A stretch of DNA of 64,000 nt from NCBI RefSeq assembly GCF_900129545.1, contig NZ_FQWB01000003.1, positions 421,232 to 485,231 of the forward strand, in the 5' to 3' direction. The stretch comes from Flavobacterium fluvii. GTDB taxonomy: Bacteria > Bacteroidota > Bacteroidia > Flavobacteriales > Flavobacteriaceae. Numbering within the stretch: position 1 is the first letter of the stretch; every line of letters begins with the position of its first letter. A program made the position numbers and the translations under genes. The notes beneath the pieces were generated by a model. The model ran no database searches, was not told the DNA's origin, and saw nothing but the letters and a program-made list of their open reading frames with translations. This document shows, one piece after another, positions 1-11,403 of the stretch.

Positions 1-1
1 G

Positions 2-2647
2 AACTCGTTTAAGTTTATGGTTGAAGCTTTGAAAGAAGAAGTTGAAAAACAGTTCAATTATTTTATAGAGCACAAAGAATTTAGACCTGACCAAACGACT
101 GTGTTATGGGATGCTGATTTAAAGCAGACCAAAGTGATGCGTAAAAAAGAATTTGAAGCGGATTATCGTTTTATTTCTGAGCCGGATTTGCCTTTTGTAA
201 ATATTAAAGCTGAAATTGAAGCCATTAAAGTAGACACAAGTGCTTTGCCTTATGCTGTTGAATCTATTTTAATTAACGGTGGCGTTTTGCCACAAGATGC
301 TAAATTTTTCACCGCAGATAAATTGCGTTCGCAAACATTTGTAGAAATAAATAACGAAATTAAAGACCCTTCGTTTGTTGCCAAGACTTTGGCAAATAAT
401 ATAAAAGCTGAAGACTACGCTGATATCCATAGCATTGCTCATTTGACGGAAATTTTTCAATTATTTAAAGCCGAAAAAATCACGGCAGTTTTAGTTCAAA
501 ATGCGATTGTTGGTTATTTAAAAGATAGAACTTTTGACTATAACAAGTATTTTGAAGAGAACACAATTTCTGAGGATAAAATCCAAGAAGTTATTGCTAA
601 AGTACTTTTGGAAAATGAGGCTGTAGCCAATGATATTAAAGCGGGTGACCAAGGGAAAGCAGGTATTTTAGTTGGAAAGGTTTTAGGTGTTATCGGAAAA
701 GGTGCTAATGGAAAAGTAATTCGTCAAATTATTTTAGATAAATTAGGTGCTGCTGCTGTTTTAGAAAATAAAGAAGCGGCTGAAAAAGTTTCCAAAGAAA
801 CAGTTGTAGAGAATAAAGAGGCTCAAGAAGAATCGCTTCCTGAAATTCCTATTATTATAAAAGATACTTATAGAACGCATAAAATTTCACAATTATCAGA
901 GGAGAATATCAAAGAAGAAGTGATGTTGTCGGGCTGGGTTGCAAGTGTGCGTGATCACGGGGAATTAATGTTTATTGATTTGCGTGATTCAAGTTATGAA
1001 ATTTTTCAAGTACGAATCAGCAGAGAATCATTTTCTAATATCGATGAGTTAGTGAAATTAAAACCAGAGTCTGTAATTTCGGTAAAAGGTATTGTAGTAG
1101 GACGTAATGAAGATGATTATAATGCAGGTTTGCGTACAGGTAAAATTGAATTGGAAACTTCAGTTTTAGAAATTTTAAACTTGTCTAAAACATTGCCTTT
1201 TGAAATTAAGAGAGCGGCTAAAACAAACGAAGCAATCCGTTTTCAATACAAGTTCTTGGATCATAGAAATGATGAGGTAAGAAGGGCAATCGTGAATCGT
1301 CATAAAGTAATTAAACTATTGCGTGACATTTTAGATGAAGAAGAGTTTTTAGAAATTGAAACTCCGATTTTAAGTGCAGGAACTGATGAAGGAGCACGTG
1401 AATTTATTGTTCCGACACGTAAGGGTTCTGGTATGTTTTATACTTTGCCACAAGCTCCTCAACAGTTCAAACAAATGTTGATGGTGAGCGGTTATGAAAA
1501 GTATTTCCAAATTGCGCGTTGTTTTAGAGATGAGGATTCTCGTGGAGATCGTCAGCCGGAATTTACGCAATTGGATATGGAAATAGCCTACGCAAGTATG
1601 CAGCAGATTATAGATTTAAACACAAAAATGTTTAATGAAGTAGTTAAAAAAATATACGGCAACAAGTGGATTTTGCGTCCGTTTGAAGTGATTACCTATA
1701 AAGATGCGATGGATTTTTATGGTTGTGACCGACCAGATTTGCGTTATGGATTGAAAATGCAGGATATTACCAATATTGTAAAAGACACGACTTTCCAAGT
1801 ATTCAGCAAACCTATTGAAGATGGCGGAATTGTAAAATGTATCAAAGTTTCGGCTAAAGAGCAAGGAAACAAGCGTATGTCTAAAGGCCAGATCGAAAAC
1901 CTTACCGCTATTGCTCAACAGCACGGCTTAGGTGGATTGGCTTATATTATTGTAAATGAAGATGAACTACAGTCGCCGATTATCAAGTTCTTAGGTGAAA
2001 ATATTGCGGCAGGAATCATAAAAGCAACTGACGCACAAGTGGGAGATATAGTGTTCTTCTCAGCGGCGGATTATGCAACGGCCAACAAAGCTTTGGATGC
2101 TGTCCGTCAAGAATTGGGCAGAATGTTGCACTTGATTAATCCGAAGGAATTATGTCCGGCGTGGGTTGTTGATTTTCCAATGTTTGAAAGAACAGATGAG
2201 GGAAGATGGACTTTTACGCACAATCCGTTCTCAATGCCTGCGATTTACGATTTAGAAAAGCATATGAAAGGCGATGACAATGAAATTGGAACTATCATTG
2301 CTCAACAATACGATATTATTTTGAACGGTTACGAAATTGGTGGAGGATCAGTTCGTGCACATAAATCAGAAATTCTGGAAGCGACTTATAGAAATATGGG
2401 TTACAATAAAGAAGAAATGATTAAAAGTGTTGGAACGATGTACAAGGCTTTTCAATACGGCGCACCGCCACACGGTGGAATTGCTTGGGGAATTGACCGT
2501 TTGATGATGATTTTGGAGAAAAAAGCATCCATTAGAGAAGTGATGGCTTTCCCGAAAACGGGATCCAGCGAAGATTTATTATTTGGCGCACCATCTCTTT
2601 TGTCTGATAAAAAGGTGGAAGAAATGAATGTTCGAATCATGAGATAA
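2..2647 (+). CDS. gatB/aspS: GatB C-terminal half fused to aspartyl-tRNA synthetase (5' end outside window)
   Basis: The protein joins the C-terminal part of Asp/Glu-tRNA amidotransferase subunit B to a complete bacterial AspRS. The reading frame is open to the left edge: the codons before the first ATG at 17 read NSFKF, which fits the conserved GatB segment, so the real start lies upstream. Counting from that ATG, residues 1 to about 255 are the GatB helical and YqeY-like tail. A Glu/Lys-rich linker follows to about 283. AspRS then runs OB-fold anticodon domain, class II motif 2 (FRDEDSRGDRQPEF near 503), GAD insert (about 560-690) and motif 3 (GIDRLMM near 826). AspRS charges tRNA-Asp; GatB converts Asp-tRNA-Asn or Glu-tRNA-Gln. 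The fusion places charging and amidation on one chain. No frameshift separates the two parts. Fused annotations of this kind are known in flavobacteria. Confidence 0.93.
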   Translation, partial: NSFKFMVEALKEEVEKQFNYFIEHKEFRPDQTTVLWDADLKQTKVMRKKEFEADYRFISEPDLPFVNIKAEIEAIKVDTSALPYAVESILINGGVLPQDAKFFTADKLRSQTFVEINNEIKDPSFVAKTLANNIKAEDYADIHSIAHLTEIFQLFKAEKITAVLVQNAIVGYLKDRTFDYNKYFEENTISEDKIQEVIAKVLLENEAVANDIKAGDQGKAGILVGKVLGVIGKGANGKVIRQIILDKLGAAAVLENKEAAEKVSKETVVENKEAQEESLPEIPIIIKDTYRTHKISQLSEENIKEEVMLSGWVASVRDHGELMFIDLRDSSYEIFQVRISRESFSNIDELVKLKPESVISVKGIVVGRNEDDYNAGLRTGKIELETSVLEILNLSKTLPFEIKRAAKTNEAIRFQYKFLDHRNDEVRRAIVNRHKVIKLLRDILDEEEFLEIETPILSAGTDEGAREFIVPTRKGSGMFYTLPQAPQQFKQMLMVSGYEKYFQIARCFRDEDSRGDRQPEFTQLDMEIAYASMQQIIDLNTKMFNEVVKKIYGNKWILRPFEVITYKDAMDFYGCDRPDLRYGLKMQDITNIVKDTTFQVFSKPIEDGGIVKCIKVSAKEQGNKRMSKGQIENLTAIAQQHGLGGLAYIIVNEDELQSPIIKFLGENIAAGIIKATDAQVGDIVFFSAADYATANKALDAVRQELGRMLHLINPKELCPAWVVDFPMFERTDEGRWTFTHNPFSMPAIYDLEKHMKGDDNEIGTIIAQQYDIILNGYEIGGGSVRAHKSEILEATYRNMGYNKEEMIKSVGTMYKAFQYGAPPHGGIAWGIDRLMMILEKKASIREVMAFPKTGSSEDLLFGAPSLLSDKKVEEMNVRIMR

Positions 2648-2676
2648 TAGATTAGATTTTATTATCTAAAACCATT

Positions 2677-2710
2677 TAAAAACGTCCTCGATTCGAGGGC
2701 GTTTTTTATT
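2677..2710 (+). terminator. Rho-independent terminator of gatB/aspS
   Basis: Ten-bp stem (AACGTCCTCG paired with CGAGGGCGTT, one G-T pair), three-base loop, then a run of six T. It lies 35 bp after the stop codon. Confidence 0.85.
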
Positions 2711-2749
2711 ACAACAAACACGTAAAATGTTAATAACTTAACAACTTAA

Positions 2750-4774
<2,025 letters not shown>

Positions 4775-4820
4775 TTAAGTTTTTATAAAAATTAATAAAT
4801 AAACATTAAAAAAGATCAAA

Positions 4821-5756
4821 ATGAAAGTTACAGTTGTAGGAGCAGGAAACGTAGGAGCATCTTGTGCAGATTCAATTTCTTATAGAGGAATTGCAAGTGA
4901 AGTAGTATTGTTGGATATTAGAGAAGGCTTTGCTGAAGGTAAAGCAATGGATATTATGCAATGTGCCACTAATACAGGTTTTAATACTAGAGTTTCTGGT
5001 GTTACCAATGATTATTCGAAAACAGCCAATAGTGATGTAGTGGTAATTACATCTGGGATTCCAAGAAAACCAGGAATGACTCGTGAAGAGTTGATTGGTA
5101 TCAATGCTGGAATTGTAAAATCGGTTGCAGATAATGTATTGGCACATTCTCCAAACGCAATTATCGTTGTGGTTTCAAACCCTATGGATACAATGACTTA
5201 TTTGACATTGAAAGCTACAGGTTTGCCAAAAAACAGAATCATTGGTATGGGTGGAGCATTGGATAGTTCACGTTTTAGATATTATTTGTCACAAGCATTG
5301 GATAAGCCATCAAATGATGTTTCTGCAATGGTTATTGGCGGTCACGGTGATACTACCATGATTCCTTTGACAAGATTGGCTTCTTACAACGGAATTCCAG
5401 TTTCTGAATTTTTATCGGAAGAAGAATTGGCTAAAGTAGCTGCTGCAACAATGGTTGGTGGAGCTACATTGACAGGTTTGTTGGGAACATCTGCTTGGTA
5501 TGCGCCAGGAGCTTCCGTAGCTTATTTGGTGGACAGTATCTTGAATGACCAAAAGAAAATGATTGCATGTTCAGTTTTTGTTGAAGGTGAATACGGTCAA
5601 AACGATATTTGTATCGGGGTGCCTTGTATTATTGGTAAAAATGGAGTGGAGCAAATCGTTGATATTGCATTGAACGATGCTGAAAAAGCAGCTTTCGCCA
5701 AAAGTGCCGATGCAGTTAGAAACATGAATGCTGATTTAAAATCAGTGTTGGCATAA
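4821..5756 (+). CDS. mdh: malate dehydrogenase (LDH-like, NAD-dependent)
   Basis: Oxidises malate to oxaloacetate with NAD in the TCA cycle. The 311-residue protein opens with a Rossmann fold (VVGAGNVGASCAD). It carries the substrate-binding region RKPGMTREEL, the conserved VVSNPMD segment and the catalytic GGHGDTTMIP histidine. The arginine of RKPGMTR favours malate over lactate as substrate. The length is typical of the LDH-like MDH class of Bacteroidetes. It follows gyrB closely and ends in a strong terminator. Confidence 0.95.
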   Translation: MKVTVVGAGNVGASCADSISYRGIASEVVLLDIREGFAEGKAMDIMQCATNTGFNTRVSGVTNDYSKTANSDVVVITSGIPRKPGMTREELIGINAGIVKSVADNVLAHSPNAIIVVVSNPMDTMTYLTLKATGLPKNRIIGMGGALDSSRFRYYLSQALDKPSNDVSAMVIGGHGDTTMIPLTRLASYNGIPVSEFLSEEELAKVAAATMVGGATLTGLLGTSAWYAPGASVAYLVDSILNDQKKMIACSVFVEGEYGQNDICIGVPCIIGKNGVEQIVDIALNDAEKAAFAKSADAVRNMNADLKSVLA

Positions 5757-5775
5757 TAATATTTGGGTAAAAATG

Positions 5776-5808
5776 AAAAGACTGCACTTTTTGCAGTCTT
5801 TTTTTTGA
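5776..5808 (+). terminator. Rho-independent terminator of mdh
   Basis: An 11-bp stem AAAAGACTGCA/TGCAGTCTTTT with a short T-rich loop, followed by continuous T. It begins 20 bp after the mdh stop. Confidence 0.9.
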
Positions 5809-5826
5809 TATTAATCAATAAATATA

Positions 5827-5857
5827 TTGGTTAATCTTTACGTTAATTATATATTTG
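5827..5857 (+). promoter_or_regulatory. secDF promoter (-33 TTG, -7 TATATTTG)
   Basis: TTG at 5827-5829 and TATATTTG at 5850-5857 are 20 bp apart, matching the Bacteroidetes sigma-ABfr consensus. The predicted 5' leader is about 115 nt. Confidence 0.65.
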
Positions 5858-5978
5858 CTCGGTTTATAAAAAAAGAGGTAGTTATAACTGTTTTGTTTTT
5901 GAAACGAAGTAGTGATAACTGGTTCTTTTGTAATCGTTTAAACAAAAAAATACAATAAATAATTAATTTTTAGTAATA

Positions 5979-8948
5979 ATGCAGAATAAAGGACTTATTA
6001 AATTTTTCGCAATTCTATTTGCATTGGTAAGTATTTACCAACTTTCGTTCACTTTTGTTTCCAATAAAGTAAAAAGTGATGCAAAATCTTTTGCGAATGG
6101 AAACCCAGATAAAGAATTAAAATATTTGGACTCCATAGGTAAAGAAAATGTTTTCAATCTTGGATTTACCAATTTTACTTTCAATGAAGTAAAAGACAAA
6201 CAAATCAACAAAGGTCTTGACTTGGAAGGTGGTATCAACGTGATACTTCAAATCTCGGTTAAAGACGTTTTGAAAGGATTATCCAATAATTCTAAAAATC
6301 CGGTTTTTAATAAATCTTTGGCTGATGCCACTGCAAATCAAAAAGGAAATCAAACTTATATTGATGCTTTCTTCGAAGCTTTCGAAGCGAATTCCAAGGG
6401 AACAGTAAAACTGGCTTCGCCTGATATTTTTGCCAATAGAACTTTGCAAGGTGAAGGTGGAATTGATTTTCAAATGACCGATGATCAAGCTAAAAAAGTA
6501 ATCAGAAAAAAAGTTGACGAATCAGTTGATAGTGCTTTTGGAGTATTGAGAGAGCGTATTGACAAGTTCGGCGTAACTCAACCCAACATTCAAAAATTGG
6601 GAGAAACAGGAAGAATTCTTGTGGAACTTCCAGGTGCAAAAGATGTTGACAGGATTAAAAGATTATTGCAAAGTACAGCTCAATTGGAGTTCTGGGAAAC
6701 TTATAAAATTGATGAAATAGGTAATTTCTTGATGGCTGCAAACGAGGCATTGAAAAAAACCGAAATCAACAAAGTTGAGACTAAAACTGCTCCAAAAGAT
6801 TCAATAAGTGCTTTATTGGCAACTGGAAAAGATTCAGCTACAACTAAAAAAGGAAACGATCCTATATTAGACAAAATTATCGGACAAGGTGGAGGTCCAG
6901 TTTTGGGATTATTTGCACCAAAAGACACTGCCGCTGTTGGAGGTTATTTAAGAAGAGCAGACATCAGAATTTTATTGTCGGCTGACCAACATTATGCAAA
7001 ATTTGTTTGGGGTAAACCATCAACTATCAAAGATGCAAAAGGAAAAGACATTGAAGCAGTAGAATTATATGCTTTGAAAGGAAATCGTGATAATATAGCC
7101 GCGATGAGCGGTGGAGTTGTTACGGATGCCAGCGATACATTTGACCAATCAGGGAAACCAGCGGTTTCGATGCAAATGAGCGGTAAAGGAGCGAAAATCT
7201 GGGAAGAATTAACAGGTAAGGCATATACTCAAAAAAGCAATATTGCCATTGTTTTGGATAATGTGGTATATTCTGCACCAGGTGTTTCTAGCGGTCCAAT
7301 TTCAGGAGGAAGATCAGAAATCTCGGGAACTTTCCAAATTTCGGAAACTAAAGATTTAGCCAATGTTCTTAGGGCAGGTAAGCTTCCTGCTGCTGCAGAT
7401 ATTATTCAATCTGAGGTAGTTGGGCCATCCTTGGGTCAAGAGGCTATTGACAACGGTACTAATTCAGCTCTTTTAGGATTGCTTATCGTATCACTTTGGA
7501 TGATGGTTTATTATGGAAAAGCAGGTTGGTATGCAAATATTGCATTGGCAGTCAATTTATTGTTCTTGTTTGGAATCTTGGCAAGTATTGGTGCTGTTCT
7601 TACATTGCCAGGTATTGCCGGTATCGTTTTGACAATGGGGACTGCCGTGGATGCGAATATTATTATCTACGAAAGAGCAAAAGAGGAATTGCGTTCCGGT
7701 AAAACATTGCAAGAGGCGATTAGCGCTTCATACAGTTGGAAAGGGGCGATGCGTTCCATCGTAGATGCGAATGTTACTCACGTTTTAACTGGTGCCGTGT
7801 TGTTTATTTTTGGTTCAGGACCAATTAAAGGTTTTGCAACTACCTTGTTAATTGGTATAGTTACCTCTTTGTTTACTTCTATTTTTATTGCAAGAATATT
7901 TTTGGATTGGAGTGCTGCCAAAAGTGATAAACTATCATTTGTTACAGGATTCTCTAAAAACTTCTTTACCAATTTCCATTTTGATTTCTTGGGAGTTAAG
8001 AAATGGACTTATGCATTTTCAGCAATTGTAACTGTTGTGAGTATTTATTCATTAGTAACAAATGGTTTGGATCAAGGAGTTGATTTTGTTGGAGGAAGAA
8101 CTTTTCAAGTGCGTTTCGAAAAACCAGTTGAAGTAGAAACAATAAAAGCAGAATTGGTTAAAGTATTCGATGGTAGTGCTGAAGTTAAAGTTTTTGGTAA
8201 CGACAACCAATTAAAAATTACCACTAAATATAAAGTTCAGGAACACGGGACTAAAGCGGATGAAGAAGTAAACAAGTTATTGTATGATAATTTGAAACAA
8301 CATTATTCTGCTGGATTGACTTATGATAAATTTGTTAATGCATACGATGGTAAAACATTGGGTGTTTTGCAAGCTTCTAAAGTAGGACCAACACTTGCAG
8401 AGGATATCAAAACCAATGCGTATTGGGCTGTACTTGGAGCAATGCTTATTGTAGGTTTGTATTTGATAATCAGTTTTAGAAAATGGCAATACAGTTTAGG
8501 TGCCATTGCAGCTATTGCGCACGACGTTATTTTTGTATTGGGTATTTACTCTTTGTGTTACAAATTTATGCCATTTGGAATGGAAATTGACCAACACTTT
8601 ATCGCTGCGATTCTTACTGTAATTGGATACTCCATGAATGATACCGTAATTGTATTTGACAGGGTTCGTGAGTATTTAGGAGGAAAAACCAAAGGAAATT
8701 TCAATAGTATTGTAAACCAATCCATCAACAGTACAATGTCTAGAACCATTAATACATCGTTGACGATGATTCTGGTATTGCTGATTATGTTTGTTTTTGG
8801 TGGTGAATCTATCCGTGGATTTATCTTTGCCATGTTGATTGGTATCGTAGTAGGAACTTATTCTTCATTATTTATTGCAACTCCTGTTTTGTGTGATACT
8901 ATTTCAGAAGAGGAACATAAAAGAATTGAGCAAGAGCACAATGCTTAA
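5979..8948 (+). CDS. secDF: protein translocase subunits SecD and SecF, fused (SecDF)
   Basis: RND-family membrane protein that uses proton flow to help SecYEG pull exported proteins out of the membrane. One 989-residue chain contains both halves. The SecD part has an N-terminal membrane anchor, the DLEGGINVILQI motif, a large periplasmic region and the GTAVDANIIIYER segment in its fourth helix of the membrane domain. The SecF part starts near residue 660 and carries GVDFVGGRTFQV and IGYSMNDTVIVFDRVRE. The periplasmic loop at about 255-310 has an Asp/Lys/Thr-rich low-complexity insert. The fused form is usual in Bacteroidetes. It is transcribed alone, with its own promoter and terminator. Confidence 0.95.
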   Translation: MQNKGLIKFFAILFALVSIYQLSFTFVSNKVKSDAKSFANGNPDKELKYLDSIGKENVFNLGFTNFTFNEVKDKQINKGLDLEGGINVILQISVKDVLKGLSNNSKNPVFNKSLADATANQKGNQTYIDAFFEAFEANSKGTVKLASPDIFANRTLQGEGGIDFQMTDDQAKKVIRKKVDESVDSAFGVLRERIDKFGVTQPNIQKLGETGRILVELPGAKDVDRIKRLLQSTAQLEFWETYKIDEIGNFLMAANEALKKTEINKVETKTAPKDSISALLATGKDSATTKKGNDPILDKIIGQGGGPVLGLFAPKDTAAVGGYLRRADIRILLSADQHYAKFVWGKPSTIKDAKGKDIEAVELYALKGNRDNIAAMSGGVVTDASDTFDQSGKPAVSMQMSGKGAKIWEELTGKAYTQKSNIAIVLDNVVYSAPGVSSGPISGGRSEISGTFQISETKDLANVLRAGKLPAAADIIQSEVVGPSLGQEAIDNGTNSALLGLLIVSLWMMVYYGKAGWYANIALAVNLLFLFGILASIGAVLTLPGIAGIVLTMGTAVDANIIIYERAKEELRSGKTLQEAISASYSWKGAMRSIVDANVTHVLTGAVLFIFGSGPIKGFATTLLIGIVTSLFTSIFIARIFLDWSAAKSDKLSFVTGFSKNFFTNFHFDFLGVKKWTYAFSAIVTVVSIYSLVTNGLDQGVDFVGGRTFQVRFEKPVEVETIKAELVKVFDGSAEVKVFGNDNQLKITTKYKVQEHGTKADEEVNKLLYDNLKQHYSAGLTYDKFVNAYDGKTLGVLQASKVGPTLAEDIKTNAYWAVLGAMLIVGLYLIISFRKWQYSLGAIAAIAHDVIFVLGIYSLCYKFMPFGMEIDQHFIAAILTVIGYSMNDTVIVFDRVREYLGGKTKGNFNSIVNQSINSTMSRTINTSLTMILVLLIMFVFGGESIRGFIFAMLIGIVVGTYSSLFIATPVLCDTISEEEHKRIEQEHNA

Positions 8949-8972
8949 TCAAATCATATTTTAAATAATTGT

Positions 8973-9004
8973 AAAAGACCCGATTTATCGGGTCTTTTTT
9001 ATTT
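8973..9004 (+). terminator. Rho-independent terminator of secDF
   Basis: Ten-bp stem AAAAGACCCG/CGGGTCTTTT, six-base loop, then T6. Confidence 0.9.
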
Positions 9005-9143
9005 TATCCCCATTTTTATGGGGTGACTTCCTTTAAGTTGACAATAATTTTGCAATTAGTTTTATGGAATTGTCAATTTTCATATATTTACTTAATATTG
9101 CGATAAGTTTCCCCAAATTTTAAAGCAACTAAAAAAAACTAAA

Positions 9144-11342
9144 ATGATGGAAAAATTACACAAGTCATTCTCCTTTTTATTTTTGATTGCTACTTTATCG
9201 ATTACAGGTGTTTTCGCTAAAAACAGTATTGGTAGTAATGCAAAAGTGAGTCTTGCCACTGCTCCACCAATTGTTTATTCACCAGTTATTTATTGGCAAA
9301 ATTGTTCAAAACCATTAACGGCAATTCCTTCAGCGGGTGGAACCTTGAATTGGTATCTTACAAATTTACCTGCAGAAATCTCAACTCCTATAGCTCCAAC
9401 ACCGATTACAACTACAATTGGATCAACAGTAACTTATTATGTTACTCAAACTATTGGTGGTGTTGAAAGTTCTCCTCGGACTCCAATTGTTGTTAATGTT
9501 GCTGCCGATAATGGAGCGACTATTCTTAATCCCAGATGTGATCCTTCACAAATCCCAACATATTCTCTAGATTATACTCCTCCAGCTACAGTTAATAATT
9601 CAGTTATGTTTGATTGGTCAAACAATATCTTAATTTCAAATACATATAATTTTACTTATTCTATTCAAGGCGGGCCTGTAGTAGTAGGAACTACAGGAAC
9701 ATCACATTGGTTAGTTCCGAATATGTTGCCAGGTCAATCAGCTACATTAATATTGTCATCTGCATCTCATCCTTGTGTGCCATCGCAAACCATAATTTGT
9801 AGTGTTCCTTGTGGTTCTTCAACTGTAACTCCTACATTTAATCCAATCCTTCCTTTTTGTGCAGGAACTCCGGCTCCATCCTTGCCAGCAACGTCGATTG
9901 AAGGTATCACGGGAACTTGGTCTCCGGCAACAATTAGTAATACGGCCAGCGGGAATTATGTATTTACACCAGATCCAATAGCATACCCTTGTGCTTTGCC
10001 AAAAACTGTATCGGTTACCGTTACGCCATTGGTGGCTCCAACATTTTCGGGTATTCCAGCTGTTGTTTGTCAAGGAGCTCCAGCGCCTGTTTTGCCTTTG
10101 ATTTCTTCCAATGCAACACCGATAACTGGAACTTGGAGTCCTTTTCCTGTCAATACAGCTACATTGGGAACGACTGTTTATACTTTTACTCCGACTCCTG
10201 GTCAGCCATGTGTTTCGGCTACCTTGACCACCACTTCAATAAGAATTGACCCAGTCTTGACACCAACTTTTGCTCCAGTAGGGCCTATTTGTACAGGAAC
10301 TACTTTGTCGGCTTTGCCTACTACATCTACCAATGGAATTACGGGTACTTGGTCACCAGCCTTGAATAACACGGCAACGACTACCTATACTTTTACCCCA
10401 ACTGCGGGACAATGTGCCACCACGACTACCATAACGATTACCGTGAATCCCAATGTTGTGCCAACTTTTGCTCCAGTAGGACCTATTTGTTCGGGAGCTG
10501 CTTTGCCACCTTTGCCTACTGTTTCCACTAATGGAATCAACGGTACTTGGTCTCCGGCAACAATTAATAATACGGCTACCACGACCTATACTTTTACACC
10601 GTCTGCCGGGCAATGTGCTACAAACACTACTATGACAATCGTTGTAAACCCGCTTATTGATCCTAATTTCACGGATTTATCAATCTGTTCCGGAAGCACA
10701 CCTCCCAATTTGGATCTTGTTTCGCCAAATGGAATCACGGGAACTTGGTCACCATCAAGTATTGATAACACGACCAGTGGTGCTTATGTATTTACTCCAG
10801 ATGCACCACAATGCGCCACGATAAAAACTATTAATGTTACCGTAAATCCATCCAATACTCTTCAGACTTTAGCTTGGGCAGTTACCGATGCCTTTACCAA
10901 AAATCAAATAGTTACCATTACGGCCACAGCAGCCGGTAATTATTTATACCAACTGGATTCTGGTCCATTTCAGACAAGTCCTGTTTTTGAAAACGTGGCT
11001 TCTGGAATGCATTCCATCACGGTTAAGGACGTAAATGGTTGCAGCACTCCCTTGACGGAAAACGATATTCTAATTATTGGTTACCCAAAGTATTTTACCC
11101 CAAATGGAGATGCCTATAATGATACTTGGAATATTTTTGAGTTGAAAGATCAATTGGCTACGAAGATTTATATTTTTGATCGATATGGCAAACTCTTGAA
11201 AGACATCAGTCCAACAGGGGCAGGCTGGGATGGAACTTATATAGGTCAGCCAATGCCCGCATCAGATTATTGGTTTACGGTTGAATATGAAGAGCAGGGA
11301 ATCGTCAAAAAATACAAATCGCACTTTTCTTTAAAGAGATAA
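9144..11342 (+). CDS. T9SS cargo protein with five internal repeats and type B sorting domain
   Basis: Predicted secreted or surface protein of unknown function, 732 residues. A Sec signal peptide covers about residues 1-26 (hydrophobic FSFLFLIATLSITGVFA). Residues 229-570 hold five 65-75-residue repeats, each with PTFxPV, C-G, GITGTWSP, YTFTP and QCA landmarks. The last 85 residues match the type B T9SS sorting domain (gliding-motility-associated CHU_C type): YFTPNGDAYNDTW, IYIFDRYGKLL and GWDGTYIGQPMPASDYWF. Such domains direct export across the outer membrane, usually with a cognate PorP/SprF-like protein, but none is adjacent here. ATG codons at 9144 and 9147 are both possible starts. The composition is rich in Thr, Pro and Asn. 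It is probably an adhesin or matrix protein. Confidence 0.88.
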   Translation: MMEKLHKSFSFLFLIATLSITGVFAKNSIGSNAKVSLATAPPIVYSPVIYWQNCSKPLTAIPSAGGTLNWYLTNLPAEISTPIAPTPITTTIGSTVTYYVTQTIGGVESSPRTPIVVNVAADNGATILNPRCDPSQIPTYSLDYTPPATVNNSVMFDWSNNILISNTYNFTYSIQGGPVVVGTTGTSHWLVPNMLPGQSATLILSSASHPCVPSQTIICSVPCGSSTVTPTFNPILPFCAGTPAPSLPATSIEGITGTWSPATISNTASGNYVFTPDPIAYPCALPKTVSVTVTPLVAPTFSGIPAVVCQGAPAPVLPLISSNATPITGTWSPFPVNTATLGTTVYTFTPTPGQPCVSATLTTTSIRIDPVLTPTFAPVGPICTGTTLSALPTTSTNGITGTWSPALNNTATTTYTFTPTAGQCATTTTITITVNPNVVPTFAPVGPICSGAALPPLPTVSTNGINGTWSPATINNTATTTYTFTPSAGQCATNTTMTIVVNPLIDPNFTDLSICSGSTPPNLDLVSPNGITGTWSPSSIDNTTSGAYVFTPDAPQCATIKTINVTVNPSNTLQTLAWAVTDAFTKNQIVTITATAAGNYLYQLDSGPFQTSPVFENVASGMHSITVKDVNGCSTPLTENDILIIGYPKYFTPNGDAYNDTWNIFELKDQLATKIYIFDRYGKLLKDISPTGAGWDGTYIGQPMPASDYWFTVEYEEQGIVKKYKSHFSLKR

Positions 11343-11347
11343 AAACA

Positions 11348-11379
11348 AAAAAGCTTCCCAATCAGGAAGCTTTTTTTTA
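11348..11379. terminator. Bidirectional terminator between T9SS cargo gene and lgt
   Basis: Twelve-bp stem AAAAAAGCTTCC/GGAAGCTTTTTT with loop CAATCA. There is a T run on both strands, and it serves two convergent genes. Confidence 0.9.
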
Positions 11380-11403
11380 TGAAATTTTAATGTTTTAAGA
11401 GAC

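Noticed and set aside
9819..10771. Several open frames in and opposite the repeat region of the T9SS cargo gene
   Set aside because: They arise from the repeated Thr/Pro-rich coding sequence and show no independent protein features.
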